64,000 nt of DNA from Chryseobacterium aquifrigidense (GCF_006716485.1 NZ_VFPD01000006.1:51286-115285), one strand, 5' to 3'; shown: positions 50,309-58,386, numbered from the stretch's first letter. The notes: generated by a model from the sequence alone, not told the origin. Made by a program: numbers and translations.

Positions 50309-51664
50309 TTAGTGATTATCATATTTTCTGTCCATTACAAAATCCTCCATGAATTTTGTCGTGTAGTTTCCTGCAAGATAATCTTCATTATCCATCAGTT
50401 GTCTGTGGAAAGGAATAGTTGTTTTTACTCCTTCAATATAGAATTCCTCAAGCGCACGTCTCATTTTCGCAATCGCTTCCTCACGGGTTTGAGCCGTAGT
50501 GATAAGCTTAGCGATCATAGAGTCGTAGTTAGAAGGGATTGTATATCCGGAATATACGTGAGTGTCTACTCTGATTCCGTGTCCGCCAGGGATATTTAAT
50601 CCTGTGATTTTTCCCGGAGACGGTCTGAAGTCTGCGTAAGGATCTTCTGCGTTGATTCTACACTCAATGGAGTGCAATTTAGGGTAATAGTTAACTCCTG
50701 AAATAGGAGTTCCTGCCGCAAGAAGAATTTGTTCTCTGATCAGGTCATAATCAATTACCTGTTCAGTAATAGGGTGCTCTACCTGGATTCTTGTATTCAT
50801 TTCCATGAAATAGAAATTTCTATGCTTGTCTACAAGGAATTCGATGGTTCCTACCCCTTCGTATCCAATGAATTCAGCAGCTTTTACAGCAGCATCACCC
50901 ATTTTCTCACGAAGTTCATCTGTCATAAAAGGAGAAGGTGTTTCTTCAGTTAATTTCTGATTTCTTCTCTGTACAGAACAGTCTCTTTCAGAAAGGTGGC
51001 AAGCTTTACCGAATTGGTCACCGGCAACCTGAATCTCAATATGTCTAGGCTCTTCAATCAGTTTTTCCATATACATACCTCCGTTTCCAAAGGCAGCTAC
51101 AGCTTCCTGAATAGCAGATTCCCAGTGGTCTTTAAGGTCTTCAGCTTTCCATACCGCTCTCATTCCTTTACCTCCACCACCGGCAGTAGCTTTGATCATT
51201 ACCGGATATCCAGTTTCTTCAGCAACTTTTACTGCGTGCTCGTAAGATTCGATCAATCCGTCAGAACCTGGTACGCATGGTACACCTGCAGCTTTCATGG
51301 TAGCCTTAGCGTTTGCTTTATCTCCCATTTTTTCAATCTGTTCAGGAGAAGCACCAATAAATTTGATACTGTTTTTCTGGCAGATTCTTGAAAAGTTAGC
51401 ATTTTCAGATAAGAATCCGTAACCTGGGTGAATGGCATCTGCATTGGTAATTTCCGCCGCCGCAATAATGTTAGGAATTTTAAGATAGGAATCTTTACTC
51501 ATTGCAGGGCCAATACATACCGCTTCATCAGCAAATCTTACGTGAAGACTATCTTTATCAGCAGTAGAGTATACCGCAACGGTCTTGATCCCCATTTCTT
51601 TACAAGTACGTAAAATACGCATTGCAATTTCGCCACGATTGGCTATTAATATTTTTTTGAACAT
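50309..51664 (-). CDS. accC: Acetyl-CoA carboxylase, biotin carboxylase subunit
   Basis: 451 residues, the normal size. ATP-grasp biotin carboxylase: KILIANRGEIAMRILR at the start, the glycine-rich loop KATAGGGGKGMR, SERDCSVQRRNQK, and EMNTRIQVEHPITE in the active site. It carboxylates biotin on AccB with bicarbonate and ATP. It follows accB by 84 bases, with seven-base repeats filling the gap, and is followed by a terminator, so accB and accC form a two-gene operon. Confidence 0.96.
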   Translation of the reverse strand: MFKKILIANRGEIAMRILRTCKEMGIKTVAVYSTADKDSLHVRFADEAVCIGPAMSKDSYLKIPNIIAAAEITNADAIHPGYGFLSENANFSRICQKNSIKFIGASPEQIEKMGDKANAKATMKAAGVPCVPGSDGLIESYEHAVKVAEETGYPVMIKATAGGGGKGMRAVWKAEDLKDHWESAIQEAVAAFGNGGMYMEKLIEEPRHIEIQVAGDQFGKACHLSERDCSVQRRNQKLTEETPSPFMTDELREKMGDAAVKAAEFIGYEGVGTIEFLVDKHRNFYFMEMNTRIQVEHPITEQVIDYDLIREQILLAAGTPISGVNYYPKLHSIECRINAEDPYADFRPSPGKITGLNIPGGHGIRVDTHVYSGYTIPSNYDSMIAKLITTAQTREEAIAKMRRALEEFYIEGVKTTIPFHRQLMDNEDYLAGNYTTKFMEDFVMDRKYDNH

Positions 51665-51673
51665 CTTAATACT

Positions 51674-51742
51674 ATTTGAAATTTGAAAATTTGAAATTTG
51701 AAATTGACTTTATCATCAATTATCAATCATCATTAATCAATA
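51674..51742. repeat. Two seven-base tandem arrays in the accB-accC gap
   Basis: ATTTGAA occurs at 51674-51680, 51681-51687, 51689-51695 and 51696-51702, followed by a partial copy. Then ATCAATT, ATCAATC, ATCATTA and ATCAATA follow each other at 51715-51742 without gaps. Two different seven-base words, four copies each, thus fill most of the gap. Confidence 0.8.
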
Positions 51743-51748
51743 TCTTAA

Positions 51749-52231
51749 TTAAGATGGATCTACTAAGAATAAAGGTTGGTCGTATTCTACAGGAGTAGCG
51801 TCGTCAACTAAAATTTTAACAATTTTTCCGCTGATTTCAGATTCAATCTGGTTGAATAGCTTCATTGCTTCAATAACGCAAACTACTTTACCAACAGAAA
51901 CTTCGTCACCTACATTTACAAATACATCTTTATCAGGAGATGGTTTTCTATAGAAAGTACCAATCATCGGAGATTTGATTGTTACATATTTGCTGTCATC
52001 AGATGCAGCTTCAGCTTTCTCAGCAGCAGGAGCAGCAGGAGTTGCAACAGGTGCCGGAGCAGCTACCGCTTGTGGAGCAGTGTGATATACCGCCGGTTGT
52101 GCATAAACAGCATCGCTTCCAGCTAATGGAGTTTTAATAGTGATTTCGAAATCTTTAGTTTTGTACTTCACTTCTGAAACTTCAGCCTTAGATACAAACT
52201 TGATAAGATTTTGTATGTCTTTAATGTCCAT
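51749..52231 (-). CDS. accB: Acetyl-CoA carboxylase biotin carboxyl carrier protein
   Basis: 160 residues from ATG 52231 (MDIKDIQNLIKFVS); a longer frame would begin in the promoter and adds a non-family stretch. The N-terminal part is followed by an Ala/Pro linker (about 45-75) and the biotinyl domain, with the biotinylated lysine at Lys124 in EAMKL. It carries carboxybiotin between AccC and AccA/AccD. A well-matched promoter lies 24-52 bases upstream, directly after the terminator of the rpmF operon. Confidence 0.96.
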   Translation of the reverse strand: MDIKDIQNLIKFVSKAEVSEVKYKTKDFEITIKTPLAGSDAVYAQPAVYHTAPQAVAAPAPVATPAAPAAEKAEAASDDSKYVTIKSPMIGTFYRKPSPDKDVFVNVGDEVSVGKVVCVIEAMKLFNQIESEISGKIVKILVDDATPVEYDQPLFLVDPS

Positions 52232-52254
52232 AAATTTGATATTTGATTTGATGC

Positions 52255-52283
52255 CAAAGATACCAAAAAAACGTAAAAAACAA
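52255..52283 (-). promoter_or_regulatory. Promoter of accBC
   Basis: On the minus strand TTG (52283-52281), 18 nt, TATCTTTG (52262-52255): a strong Bacteroidota promoter. It abuts the terminator at 52284-52322, so accBC is insulated from the rpmF operon. Confidence 0.7.
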
Positions 52284-52322
52284 CAAAAAACCGCCAAATT
52301 TTATCAAAATTGGGCGGTTTTT
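52284..52322. terminator. Terminator of the pdxA-DUF177-rpmF operon
   Basis: CAAAAAACCGCC and GGCGGTTTTTG arms, extended inward by AAATTTT/AAAATT with one mismatch, make a long stem with an ATC loop. On the minus strand it is followed by TTTTTTGTTG. It lies 36 bases past the rpmF stop. Confidence 0.8.
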
Positions 52323-52358
52323 GTATTAAAATGAGGCTTTTTCAGCGAAAAGCGACTC

Positions 52359-52562
52359 TTAGTTTTCTTCAGTAGTAGCTACTTCTTTTTCCAATACTAC
52401 TTTACCTCTGTAGTATAATTTTCCTTCATGCCAGTGAGCTCTGTGGTATAGGTGAAGCTCTCCTGTTGTTGCATCTTTAGCTAATTGAGGAACTACAGCT
52501 TTGTAGTGAGTTCTTCTCTTATCTCTTCTTGTAGACGACTGTCTTCTCTTTGGATGTGCCAT
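52359..52562 (-). CDS. rpmF: 50S ribosomal protein L32
   Basis: 67 residues. Starts MAHPKRRQSSTRRDKRRTHY, as is standard for L32, with the ELHLYHRAHW segment where zinc-binding forms carry cysteines; this copy has none, so it is the zinc-independent type. A small large-subunit protein. It follows the DUF177 gene by 67 bases, an arrangement conserved in most bacteria (yceD-rpmF). Confidence 0.96.
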   Translation of the reverse strand: MAHPKRRQSSTRRDKRRTHYKAVVPQLAKDATTGELHLYHRAHWHEGKLYYRGKVVLEKEVATTEEN

Positions 52563-52583
52563 TTTCTAATAACTTTTTTAATT

Positions 52584-52613
52584 GATGAGCGATGAGATTC
52601 ATCATCTCATCAT
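52584..52613. repeat. Seven-base repeat with inverted copy in the DUF177-rpmF gap
   Basis: GATGAGC and GATGAGA are adjacent (52584-52597); their reverse-complement words TCATC/CTCATC follow at 52599-52611. GATGAGAT and ATCTCATC can pair. The same kind of heptad seen in other operon gaps here. Confidence 0.5.
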
Positions 52614-52629
52614 ATTTAAATTATTCTAT

Positions 52630-53163
52630 TTAATTATTGTCTTTTAGTTTTCTTAAAGCATCCCATCTAGGGTCACTTTCATGTTCTTCTTCTTCTTCAG
52701 TTACCTCAATATCTTTAGGACTGAACTGGTCAAGAATTTTAAGATCTTCATCACTTACATTCGGTGAGATTTTTTTCATCGGGATAGAAAGCATTACATT
52801 TTCATAAATCAAATGTGCTACATTGAAAGCATGCTCTCCGGTAGGAATGGTAATGACATCTTCATTGCTGTCATCATATTCTTCCCCGAAATTCACCAGA
52901 ATTTTGATTTCATTCTCAATAGGATAGTCGAAGTCTTCATTTGTGATATCACAAACCAACTCAACCCATCCATTAATTTTAATCTCAAATTCTAAAAAAG
53001 TAGTGTGCTTATCAAGTGATACATTCACTTCTATTCTAGGATTTGTAAATTCCTGCTCAGTGTCAAATAATTGAAAGAACGTTTTATCTATCTCAAACTT
53101 GAACCCGTGTTTTCCGTTTTTAAGTCCGGAAAAGCTTACGTCATAGTTTCTTAACTTGTCCAT
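52630..53163 (-). CDS. DUF177 (YceD family) protein
   Basis: 177 residues from ATG 53163 (MDKLRNYDVSFSGLKNG). It has the family pattern: a beta-rich first half, the VELVCDITNEDFDYPI strand, the GEEYDDS acidic segment, the HLIYENVMLSIPMK motif and the DPRWDALRKLK C-terminus. The family is always near rpmF and was linked to 23S rRNA accumulation and L32 in other bacteria (YceD in E. coli, DUF177 in plants). Second gene of a pdxA-DUF177-rpmF operon, 84 bases after pdxA. Confidence 0.88.
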   Translation of the reverse strand: MDKLRNYDVSFSGLKNGKHGFKFEIDKTFFQLFDTEQEFTNPRIEVNVSLDKHTTFLEFEIKINGWVELVCDITNEDFDYPIENEIKILVNFGEEYDDSNEDVITIPTGEHAFNVAHLIYENVMLSIPMKKISPNVSDEDLKILDQFSPKDIEVTEEEEEHESDPRWDALRKLKDNN

Positions 53164-53247
53164 AAAATGAGTGTGCAAAAATATGCATTTTTTTTATAAT
53201 AACAAATAAAATCTGAAACAAATTAATTTAAAATTTGTTTTAAAGAT

Positions 53248-54339
53248 TTATGCTTCAGTTTCCTCCGGTAGATCTTCATCTATTCCGTTGTCTACAGCCA
53301 TTTTTCTAGGCTGAAGGCGGTCATTCATCAGTTCACTGTATTCACTTCTGTTCTTGAAAACCTTGATTGCTGTGAAGATGGCTTCCGTGAAACTCTGCTC
53401 ATCCGCCACATTTTTTCCTGCAATATCGTAGGCAACTCCATGATCAGGAGATGTTCTGATAAAAGGAAGTCCCGCGGTATAATTTACTCCTTCTTCATAC
53501 GCTAATGTTTTGAAAGGAGCCAGCCCCTGATCGTGATACATTGCTAACACAGCATCGAAATTTTTGTATTTACTCGGCTGGAAAAAGCTGTCTGCAGGGA
53601 AAGGCCCGAATGCCAGTATTCCGTTGTCAGAAAGTTCTTTAATAGCCGGGCTGATGATTTCAATTTCTTCGTTTCCGATAACACCTCCATCTCCTGCGTG
53701 AGGATTTAGCCCCAATACAGCAATTTTTGGCTTTTGAATACAGAAATCTTCTATTAAGGTTTGGTTTAAGGCTCTGATCTGTTTTTTTATTTTTTCCTTG
53801 GAAATATTTTCAGCTACCTGTGCAATAGGAATGTGATGCGTGGAAACAGCTACTTTAAGATCTTCAGTAACAAGGAACATTAATCCTTTTTTGTTAAACT
53901 TCTCTTCAAAATACCCTGTGTGTCCGGCATGTTTGAATCCCATTTTTACCATTTCATCCTTGTTGATCGGAGCAGTTACCAATACGTCAATATCTCCTTT
54001 TATCAAAGCTTCAGTAGCTGCTTCTAAAGAATCAATGGCCATTTTTGTAGATTCTTCAGTAGGAACTCCCAATTCTACATTCACGTTTTCTTTGGTAAGG
54101 TTAACCATATTAAGTTTCCCTGCCTGTGCCTGTGAAGGTTCGTTAACGTAGTTGAAATTAAGATTCAGCTTAAAAATATTTTTCTGATAAGTGAATAATT
54201 TCCCCGAACCAAAAATTACAGGAGTGAAAAAATCTGTAATAGTTTTGTCTTTCAGAGACTTCATAATGATCTCCGGGCCTATGCCGTTGAAATCACCGAT
54301 TGAAATTCCTACTCGTACTTTATGGTTTTTTGGGCTCAT
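53248..54339 (-). CDS. pdxA: 4-hydroxythreonine-4-phosphate dehydrogenase
   Basis: 363 residues. PdxA motifs: GISIGDFNGIGPEIIMKSL at the N-terminus, the metal-binding histidines in GHTGYFEE, AVSTHHIP and AMYHDQGL, and SPDHGVAYDIAG near the end. It oxidises 4-phosphohydroxy-threonine to the amino-ketone used for pyridoxal phosphate synthesis, with NAD. First gene of the pdxA-DUF177-rpmF operon, divergent from ribE across 48 bases. Confidence 0.95.
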   Translation of the reverse strand: MSPKNHKVRVGISIGDFNGIGPEIIMKSLKDKTITDFFTPVIFGSGKLFTYQKNIFKLNLNFNYVNEPSQAQAGKLNMVNLTKENVNVELGVPTEESTKMAIDSLEAATEALIKGDIDVLVTAPINKDEMVKMGFKHAGHTGYFEEKFNKKGLMFLVTEDLKVAVSTHHIPIAQVAENISKEKIKKQIRALNQTLIEDFCIQKPKIAVLGLNPHAGDGGVIGNEEIEIISPAIKELSDNGILAFGPFPADSFFQPSKYKNFDAVLAMYHDQGLAPFKTLAYEEGVNYTAGLPFIRTSPDHGVAYDIAGKNVADEQSFTEAIFTAIKVFKNRSEYSELMNDRLQPRKMAVDNGIDEDLPEETEA

Positions 54340-54345
54340 TTTGAT

Positions 54346-54375
54346 TATCTTTGAAGATTATAATTTACAAATTTA
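54346..54375. promoter_or_regulatory. Divergent -7 boxes between pdxA and ribE
   Basis: TATCTTTG on the plus strand (54346-54353) for ribE and TAAATTTG on the minus strand (54375-54368) for pdxA lie 14 bases apart in the 48-base gap. Neither has a good -33 TTG. Transcription of the two genes may compete. Confidence 0.4.
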
Positions 54376-54387
54376 GCAAAAAATAAT

Positions 54388-54972
54388 ATGTTCACAGGAA
54401 TTATTGAAGCAGTTGGTGTTATTGAGAAGATTGAAGAAAAAGGAAGCAATATAGATTTTACCCTGACCTGCCCTTTTACAAACGAACTGAAAATTGATCA
54501 GAGCCTTGCCCACAACGGCTGTTGTCTTACAGTTGTTGAGATAAAAGACAATCATTATGTGGTGACAGCAATCAACGAAACGCTGGAAAAAACCAACCTT
54601 GGAAAATGGGAACTGGGAACCGTTGTGAACCTTGAGCGTTGTATGAAGATGGATGGAAGACTGGATGGTCATATTGTTCAGGGACACGTTGATAAAACCG
54701 GAGAAGTGGTGAGTATCGAAAATAAAGACGGAAGTTATTTTATTACTATGAAGTATGAAAATGACGGAACTTTTGTAACGGTACCTCAGGGATCCATTAC
54801 AGTAAACGGAATCAGTCTTACGGTTGCTAAAAGTGAAGATAATCAGTTTTCCGTAGCTATTATTCCTTATACCTGGGAATTTACGAATATGAAACATTTG
54901 AAAATTGGTGATAAAGTAAACCTGGAATTTGATATCATTGGTAAGTATATTGCTAGGTTAATTAAAAAGTAG
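54388..54972 (+). CDS. ribE: Riboflavin synthase alpha subunit
   Basis: 194 residues with two internally repeated lumazine-binding halves, each beginning FTGIIE- or HIVQGHVDKTG-like and having the conserved LTV/SLTV (NGCCLTVVEI, GISLTVAK). It makes riboflavin from two molecules of 6,7-dimethyl-8-ribityllumazine. Start ATG 54388. It precedes the histidine kinase by one base, so the two are probably in one transcript, although no functional link is known. Confidence 0.95.
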   Translation: MFTGIIEAVGVIEKIEEKGSNIDFTLTCPFTNELKIDQSLAHNGCCLTVVEIKDNHYVVTAINETLEKTNLGKWELGTVVNLERCMKMDGRLDGHIVQGHVDKTGEVVSIENKDGSYFITMKYENDGTFVTVPQGSITVNGISLTVAKSEDNQFSVAIIPYTWEFTNMKHLKIGDKVNLEFDIIGKYIARLIKK

Positions 54973-54973
54973 A

Positions 54974-56428
54974 ATGTCAATAAATAAGTATAAAGGATAT
55001 AGCTTAAGAAACCGGGTGTTTTTCGGTTTCTTGCTGGTATGTTTTTTAAGTGTCGTTGCTACATCTCTTGTTCCTTACTTTGTATTGAGAAATCATTCTT
55101 TACAGCAGAGTAATATCGATATGCAGGATAAAACCAATGCTGTTATGCGATATCTGGACTATGCCGTAAGCCAGACCCTTATAGAAACAAAAGATCTTCC
55201 CGAGGTTTTAGGAAATAAAATCTTTGAAATAGCGGATATCAACCAGCATGACATTTTTATTTATGATCTGAAAGGAAACTATTTGCTTTCCAACAAAGAT
55301 GAAGGTTTAGTTGAGCAGAAAACAATCCCTATAGAAATCATCAATAAGATTCTGTCTACTGACGCAAGAGTAGATATGGTGAATTATGATGCTGCTAAGG
55401 ATGCTAAGCTGACTTCTTCCTATCTTTTGTTGAAAAACAATGAACTTGAGCCTATCGGAATTGTTTATATTCCTTTATACCATAATGAATCAGCTTATCT
55501 TGAGGTTCTTCATCAGTATGTAAAATATATTCTTTTAGTAGATATTTTCCTTATTCTTTTCAGTATCTGGATCAGTTGGGTTACGTCGAATAGCCTCGCA
55601 AAAACCATTACGAAATTCTCTGATATGATTACCCGTATTACTTTGTTTGAAAACGAAATGCGTCCTATCAGATATTATAAGAATGATGAACTGAATGCCT
55701 TGGCCAGGGCTTATAACAGAATGATTTTGCAGATTCAGGACCAGAAAGAAAGACTTAGATTCAAAGCATCTGAAGAAGCGTGGCGAGAAATGGCCAAGCA
55801 GGTAGCTCATGAGGTGAAAAATCCGCTGACTCCTATGAAGCTTACTATTCAGAATTTTGAAAGAAAATTTGATCCCGAAGATCCGAATATCAGAGAAAGA
55901 GTAAAGCAGATGAGTAAAACTATTGTAGATCAGATTGATCTGATTGCTACAGTAGCTTCAGCATTCTCGGAATTTGCCAAACTTCCTGAAAAAAACAATG
56001 AAGTGATCAATCTGAATACGGAAGTTGAAGATATTCTTCGTGTATTCAATGATGACAGTATTTTTATGCATGCCAACAAGACGAATATTATGATCAATAT
56101 GGACAGGATCTATCTTTCCAGAATTATCACAAACCTTGTTACCAATGCAAAACAGGCAGAAAGTGACCAGAGAAAACTGATCATTAATGTAGATGTGGAA
56201 CAGCACCAGAGAAGAGTCATGATCTCTGTTCAGGATAACGGAGTCGGGATTCCTGAAAATATGTATGAAAGAATCTTTGAACCGAATTTTACTTCTAAAA
56301 GCAGTGGAATGGGGCTTGGCTTGTCCATGGTAAGAAAAATGATCGAGGATTATAAAGGTGAGATCTCTGTGAAATCAGAAGTAGGGAAGGGGTCTACATT
56401 CATTATTACGCTGCCTACCAATTTATAG
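54974..56428 (+). CDS. Orphan sensor histidine kinase, NtrY-like layout
   Basis: 484 residues. Two transmembrane segments (about 14-38 and 184-205) enclose a periplasmic sensor domain of about 145 residues, followed by a HAMP region (206-258), the H-box VAHEVKNPLTP with the phosphorylated His279, and the ATP-binding domain with N-box NLVTNAKQAE, DNGVGIP and GLGLSMV. There is no receiver domain in the protein and no response regulator gene in the window, so its partner is elsewhere. The ligand is unknown. It sits between ribE (1 base before) and trmN6 (1-base overlap, TAGTG). Confidence 0.9.
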   Translation: MSINKYKGYSLRNRVFFGFLLVCFLSVVATSLVPYFVLRNHSLQQSNIDMQDKTNAVMRYLDYAVSQTLIETKDLPEVLGNKIFEIADINQHDIFIYDLKGNYLLSNKDEGLVEQKTIPIEIINKILSTDARVDMVNYDAAKDAKLTSSYLLLKNNELEPIGIVYIPLYHNESAYLEVLHQYVKYILLVDIFLILFSIWISWVTSNSLAKTITKFSDMITRITLFENEMRPIRYYKNDELNALARAYNRMILQIQDQKERLRFKASEEAWREMAKQVAHEVKNPLTPMKLTIQNFERKFDPEDPNIRERVKQMSKTIVDQIDLIATVASAFSEFAKLPEKNNEVINLNTEVEDILRVFNDDSIFMHANKTNIMINMDRIYLSRIITNLVTNAKQAESDQRKLIINVDVEQHQRRVMISVQDNGVGIPENMYERIFEPNFTSKSSGMGLGLSMVRKMIEDYKGEISVKSEVGKGSTFIITLPTNL

Positions 56429-57120
56429 TGAAACCTTTTACATTTAAACAATTTCAAATTCAGCAGTCTAAAGACGTCTTCCGTGTAGGAACAGACGGTG
56501 TTCTGCTTGGAGCTTTGGCTGATGTAGAACATGTTTCCAGTGTTTTGGAAGTTGGTACTGGTACGGGATTAATTTCTCTTATGCTGGCACAAAGAAACCC
56601 ACTAGCAAGCTTTTTAGGATTGGATATTAATGAAGATGCAGCAAGGCTTACCAGGCTCAATTTTGAAAATTCCCCTTTTCATGCAAGGCTGAAAAATGGC
56701 CATCAGGATTTTAAAACTTTTGAAACAAAAGAACAATTTGATCTGATTGTGTCCAACCCTCCGTATTTTGAAGAATCAGGATCTGAAAAAGATAAGATTG
56801 CGCGTCAGACCGTAGAATTAAACTTCAGACAGTTGATCAGTAAGGCGGCAGAATTATTGTCAGAAAAAGGGATGTTTTCTGTAATCATACCTGTGGAAGC
56901 AGGGGAAGTTTTTATTTCAGTTGGTAAAGAAAATAATCTGCATCTGAACAGAAAAGTGAATATCAGAGGAATTGAAAATGCGAAGGCAAAAAGATTGATT
57001 CTGGAGTTTTCATCACAAGAAAAAGAAATCAGCGAATCTGATTTTATCATAGAAAAAAGTCCGAGACAATACTCGGACCAATATCTTGAACTCACTAAAG
57101 AGTTTCATGTTTTTAAGTAG
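56428..57120 (+). CDS. trmN6: tRNA1(Val) adenine-37 N6-methyltransferase
   Basis: 230 residues from a GTG start that overlaps the kinase stop by one base. SAM-binding motif LEVGTGTGLISLML (about 40-53) and the N6-adenine methylase motif NPPYF at 110-114 are clear, with LGLDINEDAARL between. This is the YfiC/TrmN6 branch, which methylates N6 of A37 in tRNA1(Val). RsmC-like or other N6-methylase roles are less likely given the compact size. A heptad array with a hairpin follows. Confidence 0.88.
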   Translation: MKPFTFKQFQIQQSKDVFRVGTDGVLLGALADVEHVSSVLEVGTGTGLISLMLAQRNPLASFLGLDINEDAARLTRLNFENSPFHARLKNGHQDFKTFETKEQFDLIVSNPPYFEESGSEKDKIARQTVELNFRQLISKAAELLSEKGMFSVIIPVEAGEVFISVGKENNLHLNRKVNIRGIENAKAKRLILEFSSQEKEISESDFIIEKSPRQYSDQYLELTKEFHVFK

Positions 57121-57160
57121 AGAAGTTAGAAAGCAGATTTTAGAAAACAGTTTCTAACTC
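57121..57160. repeat. Seven-base repeats that form a hairpin between trmN6 and ftsE
   Basis: Five consecutive heptads begin with AG at 57121, 57128, 57135, 57142 and 57149 (AGAAGTT, AGAAAGC, AGATTTT, AGAAAAC, AGTTTCT). Within them AGTTAGAAA (57124-57132) and TTTCTAACT (57151-57159) form an inverted repeat between the two convergent genes, so the array may act as a terminator. Confidence 0.65.
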
Positions 57161-57169
57161 TTTTAGTTC

Positions 57170-57880
57170 TTATTCAAATAATTCTGAAGTATCCAATACA
57201 GAAACTTTTCCGTCCTCACATCTTATCGCTTCACCCGGGAAGTTTTGAATCATGTGGTAGTCGTGTGTTGCCATTACTACTGCAGCGCCATTTTCAAGGG
57301 CAACCTGCTTCAATAATGTCATAATTTCATTGGAAGTTTCAGGGTCAAGGTTTCCTGTCGGCTCATCCGCTAAGATAAGATCCGGGTGGTTAAGAAGAGC
57401 TCTTGCGATGGCAATACGCTGCTGTTCTCCTCCGGAAAGTTCGTGAGGCATTTTGTGCTTCTTGCTTTTCATGTTCACACTTCCCAATACCTCATTAATA
57501 CGGTCTTCTATTTTTACTTTGTCATTCCATCCTGTGGCTTCAAGAACGAACTTAAGGTTTTTCTCAACCGTTCTGTCTGAAAGTAACTGGAAGTCCTGGA
57601 ATACGATGCCTAGTTTTCTTCTTAAATTAGGGATGTCAGACGGCTTTAGTTTTGCCAGATCAAATCCTACAACAGCTCCATGTCCTGATGCCAATGGAAT
57701 GTGTCCGTAAAGCGTTTTCAGAAGGGAACTTTTTCCGGAACCTGTTTTTCCGATAAGGTAGCAGAATCTACCTTTCTTTATATTAAGATTTACATCAGAA
57801 AGTACAGTAAAGTTTTTTTGCGCAATCTTGGCGTTTTGTAAACTTATAATATTGTCTCCGGCGATATTTGTATGTGGCAT
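57170..57880 (-). CDS. ftsE: Cell division ATP-binding protein FtsE
   Basis: 236 residues. ABC ATPase with Walker A GKTGSGKSS, the Q-loop FQDFQLL, signature LSGGEQQR and Walker B LILADEP, with the H-loop in ATHDYHM. The FtsE form is recognised from LGIVFQDFQLLSDRTVEKN. FtsE with FtsX controls septal peptidoglycan hydrolases; ftsX is not next to it, though in Flavobacteriia the two are often apart. It starts at MPHTNIAGDNIISLQ. A short heptad/hairpin region lies past its stop, between it and the convergent trmN6. Confidence 0.88.
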   Translation of the reverse strand: MPHTNIAGDNIISLQNAKIAQKNFTVLSDVNLNIKKGRFCYLIGKTGSGKSSLLKTLYGHIPLASGHGAVVGFDLAKLKPSDIPNLRRKLGIVFQDFQLLSDRTVEKNLKFVLEATGWNDKVKIEDRINEVLGSVNMKSKKHKMPHELSGGEQQRIAIARALLNHPDLILADEPTGNLDPETSNEIMTLLKQVALENGAAVVMATHDYHMIQNFPGEAIRCEDGKVSVLDTSELFE

Positions 57881-57982
57881 AATTTAATTTTAAAGGCTAT
57901 TTCTTATAAAAATATTTCAACTTTTAAAAATAGAAAAAGATGTTGATTCAGCCTAAATTTTAGTAAATTTTAACAACAAAAA

Positions 57983-58009
57983 ATGCCTGAAAAAGAACTT
58001 TTCAAGCAT
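57983..58009 (-). terminator. Terminator of rpmH
   Basis: ATGCCTGAAAA (57983-57993) and TTTTCAAGCAT (57999-58009) pair with one mismatch that is a G-U wobble in the minus-strand RNA, followed by TTTTTTGTTG. It lies 25 bases past the rpmH stop. Confidence 0.7.
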
Positions 58010-58033
58010 GTTTTGTATATGATAATAAAAAGA

Positions 58034-58192
58034 TTATCTCTTAGCGCGTGCAGCACTTACAGTTAAACTCTTTCTGCCTTTAGCTCTTCTCGCAGCCAAA
58101 ACTCTTCTTCCATTTGGCGTAGACATTCTTTCTCTGAAACCGTGTTTGTTTCTTCTTTTTCTTTCTGATGGCTGGAATGTTCTTTTACTCAT
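58034..58192 (-). CDS. rpmH: 50S ribosomal protein L34
   Basis: A 52-residue protein below the usual length cut-off of gene finders. Translation gives MSKRTFQPSERKRRNKHGF, then RERMSTPNGRRVLAARRAKG and a lysine/arginine-rich tail: an unmistakable L34, among the smallest ribosomal proteins, located near the exit tunnel. Start ATG 58192, stop TAA at 58034. It stands alone between ftsE and an nrnA-like gene, with its own very good promoter and terminator, whereas in many bacteria it is next to rnpA or dnaA. Confidence 0.96.
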   Translation of the reverse strand: MSKRTFQPSERKRRNKHGFRERMSTPNGRRVLAARRAKGRKSLTVSAARAKR

Positions 58193-58236
58193 TACTATAT
58201 GTTTAAATCGTAATTAATCTATTAATTTTCAGGTTG

Positions 58237-58267
58237 CAAAGATATATAAATTTTTATAAGTTACAAA
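58237..58267 (-). promoter_or_regulatory. Promoter of rpmH
   Basis: On the minus strand TTTG (58267-58264), 19 nt, TATCTTTG (58244-58237): the best match to the Bacteroidota promoter in the window. The leader is about 40 bases. Confidence 0.8.
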
Positions 58268-58386
58268 CTTTAATTATCTTTTTTTAAAATAAAATTTCTT
58301 GTTTTTCTATTGGCTATTTATAAACCCTCACAGGAAAACCATTTTCCGGTGCAAAAATAATATTTAAATGATTTATATAAAAGCTC

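Noticed and set aside
51674..51742. Tandem repeats considered as a CRISPR array
   Set aside because: Units are seven bases and contiguous, with no unique spacers and no cas genes in the window.
52232..52297. N-terminal extension of accB to 52297
   Set aside because: Would overlap the accBC promoter and encodes a hydrophobic stretch absent in the family.
54373..54897. 174-codon open frame antisense to ribE
   Set aside because: Opposite to a clearly conserved gene; the translation has no family features and no promoter.
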